Shown one piece after another: positions 1 to 6,775 of a DNA stretch of 14,403 bases. Both the position numbers and the translations under genes were made by a program. Position 1 is the stretch's first letter. The number at the start of each line of letters is the position of its first letter. The DNA lies in the NCBI GenBank assembly GCA_946628745.1, contig CAMOXA010000021.1:1-14403 (forward strand), given 5' to 3'. The notes below the pieces were generated by a model, which was given only the letters and a program-made list of their open reading frames with translations, made no database searches and was not told the DNA's origin. The stretch comes from an uncultured Verrucomicrobiota bacterium. Lineage in GTDB: Bacteria; Verrucomicrobiota; Kiritimatiellia; RFP12; UBA1067.

Positions 1-937
1 TGTCGCGCGCCGGGCTCAGATACTGGCGCGGATCGAAGTGGTCCGGATGCTCGGCGAAATGCTTGCGGATCGCCGCAGTCATCGCGAGACGCGAGTCGCT
101 GTCGATGTTGATCTTGCACACCGCGCTCTTCGCAGCCTTCCTGAGCTGTTCTTCCGGAATGCCGACCGCGTCGGGGAGCTTGCCGCCGTACTTGTTGATC
201 GTATCGACCTCGTCCTGCGGAACGGAGCTGGAACCGTGAAGAACGATCGGGAAGCCGGGGAGTTTCTTTTCGATAGCCTTGAGCACGTCGAAAGCGAGCG
301 GCGGCGGGATGAGCTTGCCGGTCTTGGGGTCGCGCGTGCACTGCTCGGGCTTGAACTTGTACGCACCGTGGCTCGTGCCGATCGAGATTGCGAGAGAATC
401 GCAGCCCGTCTTCGTCGCGAACTCCACGACTTCCTCGGGCTTGGTGTAGTGGCTCTCCGCGGCCGAGACTTCGTCCTCCACGCCGGCAAGAACGCCAAGC
501 TCGGCCTCGACGGTCACATCATGCTTGTGAGCGTAGTTGACGACCTTCTTGGTGAGCTTGATATTGTCTTTGAACGGGAGCGAGCTGCCGTCGATCATAA
601 CGGACGAGAAGCCGGAATCTATGCAGCTCTTGCAAGTCTCGAAGCTGTCGCCATGATCGAGATGCAGAACTATCTGAGGCTTCTTGCAACCAAGCTCCTT
701 GGCGTACTGAACGGCGCCTTCAGCCATGTAACGGAGAATGGTCGGGTTCGCGTACTTGCGAGCGCCTTTCGAAACCTGCATGATTACGGGCGACTTTGTC
801 TCCACTGCTGCCTGCACGATGGCTTGCATCTGTTCCATCGTATTGAAGTTGAAAGCGGGAATCGCATACCCGCCCTTGATCGCCTTCGCGAACATCTTCT
901 TGGTGTTGACGAGACCAAGCTTCTTGTAGCTTACCAT
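1..937 (-). CDS. fba: Class II fructose-bisphosphate aldolase, C-terminus cut by window edge
   Basis: Cytoplasmic zinc enzyme of glycolysis and gluconeogenesis that reversibly splits fructose 1,6-bisphosphate into dihydroxyacetone phosphate and glyceraldehyde 3-phosphate. Translation gives 312 residues before the edge. Visible family marks are AFNFN near residue 28, LHLDHG (catalytic Asp94, zinc ligand His95), EAELG near 144, SIGTSHGAYKF (zinc ligand His190), LHGSSS (His234) and NIDSDSR at 277-283 in the phosphate-binding region. The frame runs off the left edge at about YLSPARD, so I estimate that some 15-25 residues are missing. The ATG start is fixed by a good AAGGAG site seven bases upstream and by the usual family N-terminus. 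It has its own promoter and sits downstream of the pyruvyltransferase gene with about 105 bases between them. The protein resembles Bacteroidota/spirochaete-type class II aldolases. Function is very secure. Confidence 0.95.
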   Translation of the reverse strand, partial: MVSYKKLGLVNTKKMFAKAIKGGYAIPAFNFNTMEQMQAIVQAAVETKSPVIMQVSKGARKYANPTILRYMAEGAVQYAKELGCKKPQIVLHLDHGDSFETCKSCIDSGFSSVMIDGSSLPFKDNIKLTKKVVNYAHKHDVTVEAELGVLAGVEDEVSAAESHYTKPEEVVEFATKTGCDSLAISIGTSHGAYKFKPEQCTRDPKTGKLIPPPLAFDVLKAIEKKLPGFPIVLHGSSSVPQDEVDTINKYGGKLPDAVGIPEEQLRKAAKSAVCKINIDSDSRLAMTAAIRKHFAEHPDHFDPRQYLSPARD

Positions 938-944
938 CTTTATT

Positions 945-950
945 CTCCTT
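945..950 (-). promoter_or_regulatory. Ribosome-binding site of fba
   Basis: AAGGAG lies seven bases before the ATG at 937 and decides the aldolase start. Confidence 0.85.
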
Positions 951-986
951 ATGTATTTTCCCCTTATTTGGGAAGAAATTGTGCAA

Positions 987-1016
987 ATTATATCAAATTC
1001 TGCCCCCGGATTTCAA
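987..1016 (-). promoter_or_regulatory. Sigma70-type promoter of fba
   Basis: The -35 box TTGAAA (1011-1016) and -10 box TATAAT (987-992) are separated by 18 bases. The -10 is extended by TG one base upstream (TGATATAAT). The predicted transcription start is near 980, giving a leader of about 43 bases that contains the AAGGAG site. It lies in an AT-rich gap within GC-rich DNA, which supports it. Confidence 0.75.
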
Positions 1017-1042
1017 GTGCAGAGTTGAAAAATGTGCAATTC

Positions 1043-2152
1043 TCAGTGCGTCAAGCTGCTGATCAATTCAACGCGAGCCGCTTCAAAACGTGCAAAAAGT
1101 CTCTTATATGCATCGTTTCTGGCAATATTCCACGCCGAGCGATCCTTCACCTCGGCTAGAACGTGCGCCGCGACGGCATCCCAATCGCAGTCGTATACGC
1201 TGCCATCGACAGTTCGTCCGAAATTGGCGAGCCAATTGGCGAGTTTGGAGCCTCTTGCGATTCCGATAATGGGCGTACCCGCATTCGCCGAAAGAATCAG
1301 AAGATGAAGCCGGCTGGAAAGGACGGCCGAGCATTTGGCTGCGGCTTCTACCACGGCCTGCGGCGTATCGCCCGGGATGCACTCCACCCCAAGACGTTCG
1401 AGAAGCGACCTGTCCGTCTTGGAATTCATGGGGATGCCCAGCACGCGTACGCCGGCCTTGCGTACGGTTTCGACAAGACGTTTTACGCCTTTGAGATCGG
1501 CGACCTGCCGCTGAGTGGATATGCAAAGCCCCAGCGTCGGTGCCGCAGGCGCCGGCGACGGGAGGTCCGAGCCCATCAGAATCGCCGTATCCGCCGCCAC
1601 GCCCGCAGAAGCGAAACCCGTGCGTGCCAGCATCTCGACGCTTTGCGGATCGCGCAGCCACACGCCGCGGCAGCGCGGGAGAATCGCGGAGATGCGCCGG
1701 GCAAGCTTGTCCTTCAGGCGTCGCTCGTACCAGCCGACCAGGCCGAAAAGACCGAGAATCGTCCTGCGTCTGCCGGACGCCCTGAAGAAGGCCGGATTCA
1801 GCTCGTCGTCCATTCCCACCCCCCACACGTACGTCGGAACGTTCGCCTTTTGCGCCGCCTCCAGCAAATCCAGCGCTGTATGGGGATAATCGGAAAGCCC
1901 TGTCGCTCCGCACCATATGTAGGCGTCGTGACGTGCGGCGACTTCGGCGAAACCGTCGATCCGGCATCCGGCGAAGCCGAAAGGCGGGACGACCGCCACG
2001 CCCAAAAGTCCGGCCGTCCCGGGATCGGCGGTAGCGACTGTAAGTTGCACGCCCGGGATCGACTCGCGCAACATCTTGACGACACACGCGACAATCGCCT
2101 CGTCGCCTATGTTGTCGCATCCAAGCGGAATGCCCCCGAGAAGAATCTTCAC
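1043..2152 (-). CDS. Polysaccharide pyruvyl transferase family protein (CsaB-like)
   Basis: Predicted to move a pyruvyl group from phosphoenolpyruvate to a sugar of a surface polysaccharide, as a ketal, in the cytoplasm or at the inner membrane face. The 369-residue protein has the family N-terminus (GGIPLGCDNIGDEAI, residues 6-20, matching the usual GNxGDEA motif) and the C-terminal signature SSRLHLLILSANAGTPIIGI (Arg281 and His283, the normally conserved RxH pair). There is no signal peptide or membrane segment. The start is GTG at 2152, whose GTGA overlaps the TGA of the nitroreductase-like gene, so the two are probably translationally coupled. It is the last gene of the polysaccharide block. 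The family assignment is strong, but the acceptor sugar cannot be told from sequence. Confidence 0.85.
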   Translation of the reverse strand: MKILLGGIPLGCDNIGDEAIVACVVKMLRESIPGVQLTVATADPGTAGLLGVAVVPPFGFAGCRIDGFAEVAARHDAYIWCGATGLSDYPHTALDLLEAAQKANVPTYVWGVGMDDELNPAFFRASGRRRTILGLFGLVGWYERRLKDKLARRISAILPRCRGVWLRDPQSVEMLARTGFASAGVAADTAILMGSDLPSPAPAAPTLGLCISTQRQVADLKGVKRLVETVRKAGVRVLGIPMNSKTDRSLLERLGVECIPGDTPQAVVEAAAKCSAVLSSRLHLLILSANAGTPIIGIARGSKLANWLANFGRTVDGSVYDCDWDAVAAHVLAEVKDRSAWNIARNDAYKRLFARFEAARVELISSLTH

Positions 2153-3165
2153 GACGCCGTTCCTCCCCGACAGCCGTCATCCCGGCCGCCGCCGTGCCAT
2201 GTCAAAATATCTCCCGCCGAAAGACGCGGCGATGCAGCCACGTCGAATTCCTCTGGCGGCATTCCACAGGCGATGACCTGCACTATCGCCTCGCATGAAG
2301 GGATGCCCAGCAGCGCATGCGCCCGGCGATCCACATCCGGCGGCACGCTCCAGTGCAGTATGCAGTGCGCGATGCCGCGGCTGTGCAGCGCATAGCAAAG
2401 GTTCATGACGAATATTCCGCCGTTCACATAGGCGTCATGGCGCTCCCATGCCCATCTGACGGAAGAAAGATCGGCGGTTACGACAAGGACTTTGTCTGCG
2501 TCGGCACCAAAGCCCCGCGTACCGCGTTGCATGGCGAAAAGCCTGTCGCGCAAGGCGGGGTCGTCAACGGCATGGACTCGCGCATGTTGGCGGTTGCACG
2601 CGCTCGGCGCTGTCGTCGCGATTTCCACCGCGGCTTCGATCTCCCGCCTGGGCACTGCGCCGGCGAAGTGGCGGACGACATGCCGCGAAGCGGCGAAAAC
2701 CGGGAACGGAGCATCTTTTGCGGCGAAAAAATCCGCCCTTTTGACGTGCGGCTCGACAGCCGCCGGAATGCCGGCGCGCGAGGAAAGAAACGCATCCAGC
2801 CTGGGCATATTCCACTGCCGGCCGCTGTGCATTTCGCGATAGGCGCGAAGGACGCCGACGGCATGCCTGACCTGGCCGTCGTCGCCGAACCGCCGCTCGA
2901 ACGATTCGACAAGGCTCATCAGGTGGAGCACGGCCCCCTGGCCGAAGCCGAGCCGCCTGCGCGGCATGGTAAGTCCTTTTTCAAGAACGTGGTAGGCCAT
3001 CACAATCTCCGCACGGGCGGCGGCGCGCCTGTCCAGATGAAGCGCGCCCGCGCCTGCCATGAACTCCCGCATGTCGTAGCGAAACGCCTGCCGCGCCTCG
3101 CGGCGGATTCTGCATCCCGTCCACCACGCGCAAAGCGCCCGCTTGAGTTTCTTCAACAACGCCAC
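2149..3165 (-). CDS. Nitroreductase-family protein with extra N-terminal domain, polysaccharide-locus type
   Basis: The C-terminal half carries a nitroreductase (FMN oxidoreductase) fold: SRHVVRHFAG at residues 160-169, TAPSACNRQ at 185-193 (typical flavin-binding segment) and GGIFVMNLCYAL near 249. The N-terminal half of about 150 residues is not part of the core fold and holds YHVLEKGLTMPRRRLGFG at 58-75, a segment I recall from nitroreductase-like proteins in capsule and exopolysaccharide clusters. No reaction is known to me for this subtype. I chose GTG at 3165 (338 residues) because GGAGG lies eight bases before it and it leaves a 26-base gap after the lipoprotein gene. An ATG at 3228 would add 21 residues and overlap that gene. 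Its 4-base overlap with the pyruvyltransferase gene suggests a shared job in sugar or polymer modification. The family call is good; the role is inference. Confidence 0.75.
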   Translation of the reverse strand: MALLKKLKRALCAWWTGCRIRREARQAFRYDMREFMAGAGALHLDRRAAARAEIVMAYHVLEKGLTMPRRRLGFGQGAVLHLMSLVESFERRFGDDGQVRHAVGVLRAYREMHSGRQWNMPRLDAFLSSRAGIPAAVEPHVKRADFFAAKDAPFPVFAASRHVVRHFAGAVPRREIEAAVEIATTAPSACNRQHARVHAVDDPALRDRLFAMQRGTRGFGADADKVLVVTADLSSVRWAWERHDAYVNGGIFVMNLCYALHSRGIAHCILHWSVPPDVDRRAHALLGIPSCEAIVQVIACGMPPEEFDVAASPRLSAGDILTWHGGGRDDGCRGGTAS

Positions 3166-3173
3166 TGCCGCGA

Positions 3174-3178
3174 CCTCC
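3174..3178 (-). promoter_or_regulatory. Ribosome-binding site deciding the nitroreductase-like start
   Basis: GGAGG, within a run of Gs, lies eight bases before the GTG at 3165. The upstream in-frame ATG at 3228 has no comparable site. Confidence 0.6.
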
Positions 3179-3191
3179 CCCGAGCGCCCTG

Positions 3192-3773
3192 TCAGTCGAG
3201 CATCCCCTTCGGCATATCGCGATTCCACACGGCCTTGTATCGTGCCTCCAGCACGGCGTGCTTGACGGCTTTCACCATATCGTCGGTCACGAATCCCTTG
3301 CCTGCGGCGTCCGTGTAGAAGCTCGCCACCAGGCCTTTCTTGACAAGGCTCTTCCTGTTTTCATTCTCGTACGCACGCAAGAGTTCGCCGCCTCTGCCCT
3401 CGCCGATGAAAACGAACGGACGCCCCTTCTCGTGATGGGTGCCGAAATACCAATCCAGCGCTTTCTCGAGATCTTTCGAGTCGACGATGAGCGGCGAAAA
3501 AACGCGGGCGACCCCCTCGAAGCGTCCGCGCCCGACTTCGGAGTTCGCGTACGATGTCATTTGAGGCAGGCGCTTTACGCTCGTGTAGAGGTCGTTCTGG
3601 AGATATATCACGTCCGACGGAATGACGAACGTCCGCACGGGATCCTCCCGTATCACCCAGTTCTCGGCGTAGTCGTAGGGCGTCTGTCCAAAGCATCCGG
3701 CAAGCACCGCGGCGGACAAGGCCAGTGAAAGCGATCTGATTGCACTCGACATGATATTCCCGTCAATCTTCAT
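3192..3773 (-). CDS. Small lipoprotein resembling a truncated, degenerate DUF3089 alpha/beta-hydrolase
   Basis: 193 residues from the first ATG. A lipoprotein signal ends in the lipobox LAGC (Cys27), so the protein should be lipid-anchored in the envelope. A second ATG at 3752 gives a more typical signal peptide without the acidic residue near the N-terminus and may be the true start; neither has a strong ribosome-binding site. The mature part recalls DUF3089 proteins: YDYAENW near 33, DVIYLQNDLY near 54, ARVFSPLI near 89, and KALDWYF followed by GRPFVFIGEGRGG (117-129). In that family the last segment is normally a GxSxG nucleophile elbow, but here the serine position is Gly126. The protein is also much shorter than I expect for the family. 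If the match is right it is not an active hydrolase. The first ATG overlaps the SUMF1-like gene by 11 bases. The lipoprotein call is firm; the DUF3089 link is tentative. Confidence 0.7.
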   Translation of the reverse strand: MKIDGNIMSSAIRSLSLALSAAVLAGCFGQTPYDYAENWVIREDPVRTFVIPSDVIYLQNDLYTSVKRLPQMTSYANSEVGRGRFEGVARVFSPLIVDSKDLEKALDWYFGTHHEKGRPFVFIGEGRGGELLRAYENENRKSLVKKGLVASFYTDAAGKGFVTDDMVKAVKHAVLEARYKAVWNRDMPKGMLD

Positions 3774-4587
3774 TGTTCTCGGAACAGACCAACCGCAACC
3801 CGAATATGCAGTTTCGCAGGTTCGGCTCGCGTTTTATGCGATATGCGCAGCGGCAGTCCCTCTCGTAGAAAAACCAGCATCCGCCGCGAAGCACCTTGAA
3901 CGATCCGGCCGGCGGCCCCTTCGGGTCGACATTCTGGCTCTGGCTGACCGAATACCAGTCCGCGCACCATTCGAGGACGTTGCCCTGCATATCGTAGATC
4001 CCCCATCCGTTCGCTTCGCGGGAACCGACATGATGCGTCTGGTTGTCGCTGTTCGTGTCGTACCACGCCACTTCCAAAAGTTTGTCCCCGCCGGAGACCG
4101 GTCCTGTCGCGCCTGCGCGGCAGGCGTATTCCCACTCCGCCTCGGTCGGCAGGCGGGCGACTCCACCGAGCTTCGCGTTGACCTTCTTGACGAACAGCGC
4201 GCAATCGTGCCACGACACGTCTTCGACAGGAAAGCCTTCGCCCTTGAAACGCGAAGGATTGCTGCGCATCACGCTCTTCCACTGCTCCTGGGTGACCTCG
4301 TACTTGCCTATCCAGAAGCCTTTCGATATCGTGACGGTGCGCTGCGACTCGTCGTTGAAGCGTCCGTGTTCGGATGCGGGGCTGCCCATTTCAAACTCGC
4401 CCGGGGCGCACCACACCATTTCCATTGTCGCCCCGCCGGGCAGTGTGATGGTTTTCGTTTCCCCGCTTTTCCGGGGCCGGGCCGCATCTGCAGCCGCCCC
4501 GTCGCCGCGGGCCGCGGCGGGCTGCAGCGCCAGCGCCAGCGCCAGAACGAACGATGCGGACATTGTTTTGAGAAACGCGGTATTCAT
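3763..4587 (-). CDS. Secreted SUMF1/formylglycine-generating-enzyme-fold protein, probably not a catalytic FGE
   Basis: 274 residues. A signal peptide (hydrophobic ASFVLALALALQPAAA, residues 11-26) sends it across the inner membrane. The mature part is a single FGE-sulfatase domain: MVWCAPGEFEMGS (57-69), KYEVTQEQW (95-103), PVEDVSWHDC (120-129), RLPTEAEWEYACRAG (145-159), WGIYDMQGNVLEWCADWY (195-212) and a C-terminal KVLRGGCWFF...CRCAYR (231-250). True FGEs have two cysteines after the RGG motif. Here the first position is Phe240 and only the second, Cys245, remains, so sulfatase activation is unlikely and a binding or structural envelope role is more probable. I place the start at ATG 4587, giving the cleanest signal peptide; an in-frame ATG at 4599 overlaps a TATAAT box. 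No ribosome-binding site is visible. It lies between the GT4 gene and the lipoprotein gene. Confidence 0.85.
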   Translation of the reverse strand: MNTAFLKTMSASFVLALALALQPAAARGDGAAADAARPRKSGETKTITLPGGATMEMVWCAPGEFEMGSPASEHGRFNDESQRTVTISKGFWIGKYEVTQEQWKSVMRSNPSRFKGEGFPVEDVSWHDCALFVKKVNAKLGGVARLPTEAEWEYACRAGATGPVSGGDKLLEVAWYDTNSDNQTHHVGSREANGWGIYDMQGNVLEWCADWYSVSQSQNVDPKGPPAGSFKVLRGGCWFFYERDCRCAYRIKREPNLRNCIFGLRLVCSENNED

Positions 4588-4597
4588 GGTGACAGTC

Positions 4598-4603
4598 ATT
4601 ATA
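4598..4603 (-). promoter_or_regulatory. Extended -10 element directly before the SUMF1-like gene
   Basis: TGATATAAT fits an extended -10 box; the hexamer TATAAT ends ten bases before the ATG at 4587. The region 17-18 bases further up has only a poor -35 match. A start about seven bases below the -10 would fall at A4590, giving a leader of roughly three bases. It may be an internal promoter of the polysaccharide block. Confidence 0.45.
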
Positions 4604-4627
4604 TCATATTTGAGCCTTGGTTGGATA

Positions 4628-5701
4628 CTAGAAACTGAGGAGCGACCTGGTGAAGCGGTCCGGGTCGAACAGCTCGCCCGCTTTCGCCAGCGCGTTCGCG
4701 CCCATCCTCGAGAGCTCTGCGGGATCGGCGATTTTGTCCAGAGCCCTGGAGAGCGCGTCGCTGCATCGCGCTGCCGCCACGCGCGTCTCTCCCGACTCCG
4801 TCGCGGCGAAAAGCCCCGTTTCGCCCGGCACCAGCCAATCGCGGATGCCGCCGACGTCGAACGCCACCGTCGGCACGCCGTGCGCCATTGCTTCGGCCCC
4901 GACCATGCCGAACGGCTCGTTCCACAAAGACGGGAACGCGCACACGTCCGCCTCTGCGAGGAAGCGGTGGGCGTCGTTGCGCCAACCGGTGAAAACGACA
5001 TCGTCTCCCGCCATCTGCCGCAGTCTGGCTTCGTCGCGCCCGGCGCCGACGATGACGAGAGTGTGGGGCGTCTTCATGCGGCGCGCCGCCTCGATCAGCA
5101 GCCCCACGCCTTTGCCCGCGAGAAGCTGGCCGATGAAAAGCACCCGTAGCCGGCCTTCGGGCATCCACTTGCGCGCCGCCGCCTCGTCGGTGAAAGGCCG
5201 CGTGAAGTAGGGCCTGACGACTCTGACGCGGTCGGGAGGGAATCCGTTGCGCTCGAGATTCGCCTTGATGTAGCTTGACGTGGCGAAAGTCTTGACCTCG
5301 CGCATCTCGTCTATGAAATCGCGTATCGGGCTTGTGAGATTGCGCCACACCCATTTCGGTCTTGTGACGGCGGCGCACAGCCTGCACGGAAAGAACGAAT
5401 ATGTCCTGTCGCACAGCCTGCGCAGCGGATCGTAATAGTGGCGGCGCAGACAGTACAGTTCATGGTCGTGCGCGAAGAAATGGAGCTTCTCGCCGTACTT
5501 CGACTTGAGTCGGCTCAGTTCGCCGGGCGTCCGCGGCACTTTGTGCATCAGCACGTAGTCGCGTTCGTCAAGGACCTCGGGCGGATCGCCCACGACGTCC
5601 ACGACGTGTCCGAGAGCCCTCAGCGCGTCCGCGGCCCTGCCTGCAAAGCATTCGAGTCCGCCGTGCAGATGGCTGTAGACCCCGGTGAAGAGAATCTTCA
5701 T
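4628..5701 (-). CDS. GT4-family glycosyltransferase
   Basis: Retaining nucleotide-sugar glycosyltransferase of GT-B fold, predicted to add a sugar to a lipid-linked glycan on the cytoplasmic side. The 357-residue protein has the N-terminal acceptor-side motif YSHLHGGLECFAGRAADAL (9-27) and the C-terminal donor domain with LFIGQLLAGKGVGLLIEAARRM (188-209) and EPFGMVGAE (Glu262 and Glu270, the EX7E motif), then GVPTVAFDVGG. Four cysteines at 84, 97, 106 and 109 in the N-terminal domain could bind a metal, which I have seen in similar GT4 proteins but cannot prove here. The ATG start overlaps the GT2 stop codon as ATGA, so the two are probably translationally coupled. A purine-rich GGGGGG run lies upstream. 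Donor and acceptor sugars are unknown. Confidence 0.9.
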   Translation of the reverse strand: MKILFTGVYSHLHGGLECFAGRAADALRALGHVVDVVGDPPEVLDERDYVLMHKVPRTPGELSRLKSKYGEKLHFFAHDHELYCLRRHYYDPLRRLCDRTYSFFPCRLCAAVTRPKWVWRNLTSPIRDFIDEMREVKTFATSSYIKANLERNGFPPDRVRVVRPYFTRPFTDEAAARKWMPEGRLRVLFIGQLLAGKGVGLLIEAARRMKTPHTLVIVGAGRDEARLRQMAGDDVVFTGWRNDAHRFLAEADVCAFPSLWNEPFGMVGAEAMAHGVPTVAFDVGGIRDWLVPGETGLFAATESGETRVAAARCSDALSRALDKIADPAELSRMGANALAKAGELFDPDRFTRSLLSF

Positions 5702-6705
5702 CGCCGCGCCCCCCTTCCGCGGCCGGCCAGCGTCTTGAGCGCGTAAATCGTCTTCGCGGCGCCGCGCACCCCGAGGACGCGGACGGCGAGGCGCTTCAAC
5801 CAGCCTGTCTTTCGCGGCCAGTCGATCGCCGTCAGCCACTCGGGATGCTCCGCGAACGCGTCCAGCAGCCGCGACCTGTCCGGTTCGTCGAACGACGGCG
5901 TCGCCAGATAGTAGCCGAACAGATTCACCGCCAGCATGGAGGCGAAGCCCCGCCGCGCCTCTGGAGCGAGCGCCGACGACTCCATGCACCCGTAGACATG
6001 GCCTGTCGCCTCGAGTATGTCCCACACTCTTTTCGGGGAAAACGCCCCCGTCAGCGAACCTTCTCGCGCCGGGGTGTAGACATAGAACGGCTCGCCGACG
6101 ATGCACACCCGGTCGAGTCCGGCGAGATGCAGCGGCAGGACGTCGACGTCTTCGTGTATTTTGCCCGCCCTGAAGCGAGGCAGCGAATCACGCCTGTAGA
6201 CGTGGCGCCAGGGTTGCCAGTTGATACCGGCCGTCTCGCGATTGGCGTACAGCAGGTCGAACGCCGCCGCGCCGCACATCTCATTGCCGTCGGCACTCGC
6301 GTGCGCCGCATCGACGCGTCTTGAGGGCTCCCCGCCCGGGCGGGCCTCGAGATACGGGAAGTGCAGGCAGTTGCACCCGGGGTGGCTGTCGACAAGCCCG
6401 GCCATGCGCGAAAGAGCGCCGTCGACGTATGCATCGTCCGCATCAAGCCATGCTATCCAATCTCCACGGGCCTCGTCCAGCGCGCGGTTTCGCGCGGCCG
6501 CGACGCCCGCGTTGGGCTGGTGGACGGTCCTGACGCGCGAATCCGCCGCGGCTATCGCGTCCGCGAGCGCCGGCGTGCCGTCCGTGGATCCATCGTCCAC
6601 GACGACGGCCTCCCAATCGGAGAATTCCTGCGACTGGAGGCGGCGTATGGCCGCTTCGAGATGTCCCTCGCCGTTGTAGACTGGAATGCAGAATGAAAAC
6701 TTCAT
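5698..6705 (-). CDS. GT2-family glycosyltransferase
   Basis: Inverting glycosyltransferase of GT-A fold, predicted to act on a nucleotide sugar for surface glycan assembly. In the 335-residue protein the nucleotide-binding start is FCIPVYNGEGHLEAAIRRL (5-23), followed by VVVDDGSTDGT (34-44), NAGVAAARNRAL (65-76) and the metal-binding WLDADDAYVDG (86-96). A catalytic-base-like acidic segment, KIHEDVDVLPLHL, follows in the second half. No membrane segment is evident. The ATG at 6705 begins exactly at the conserved domain. An upstream in-frame ATG at 6753 would add 16 residues that run through the promoter, so I reject it. No ribosome-binding site precedes the ATG and a TATAAT box sits seven bases before it. 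It opens the polysaccharide block and overlaps the GT4 gene by four bases. Confidence 0.9.
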   Translation of the reverse strand: MKFSFCIPVYNGEGHLEAAIRRLQSQEFSDWEAVVVDDGSTDGTPALADAIAAADSRVRTVHQPNAGVAAARNRALDEARGDWIAWLDADDAYVDGALSRMAGLVDSHPGCNCLHFPYLEARPGGEPSRRVDAAHASADGNEMCGAAAFDLLYANRETAGINWQPWRHVYRRDSLPRFRAGKIHEDVDVLPLHLAGLDRVCIVGEPFYVYTPAREGSLTGAFSPKRVWDILEATGHVYGCMESSALAPEARRGFASMLAVNLFGYYLATPSFDEPDRSRLLDAFAEHPEWLTAIDWPRKTGWLKRLAVRVLGVRGAAKTIYALKTLAGRGRGARR

Positions 6706-6712
6706 GCCGTAG

Positions 6713-6742
6713 ATTATAGCATATTGCGGACGAAAATGGCAC
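6713..6742 (-). promoter_or_regulatory. Promoter of the polysaccharide block, apparently giving a leaderless mRNA
   Basis: The -10 box TATAAT (6713-6718) is extended (TGCTATAAT), with a partial -35, GTGCCA (6737-6742), 18 bases upstream. Seven bases separate the -10 from the ATG at 6705, so the A of the start codon falls at the expected transcription start. No Shine-Dalgarno site could fit. Confidence 0.65.
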
Positions 6743-6775
6743 CCTGTCTTCACCGCCGCGCCCAGCCGGCGGGTT

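Noticed and set aside
1000..1030. Inverted repeat TCTGC...GCAGA between the pyruvyltransferase gene and fba
   Set aside because: Only five base pairs with a 15-base loop and no T-run; it overlaps the fba promoter and could be chance, so I call neither a terminator nor an operator.
38..1159. Plus-strand open frame of 373 codons at the left edge
   Set aside because: It is the antisense of the aldolase gene, whose minus-strand translation matches the class II family from end to end.
1163..2395. Plus-strand open frame of 410 codons
   Set aside because: Lies opposite the pyruvyltransferase and nitroreductase-like genes; low-complexity Arg-rich translation and no recognisable domain.
4528..4552. 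Short tandem repeat of a six-base unit
   Set aside because: It encodes alternating Leu-Ala in the hydrophobic core of the SUMF1-like signal peptide and is explained by that.
4588..5001. N-terminal extension of the SUMF1-like frame up to 5001
   Set aside because: This part runs through the GT4 gene in another frame and gives Arg/Ser-rich nonsense; the signal peptide at 4587 marks the real start.
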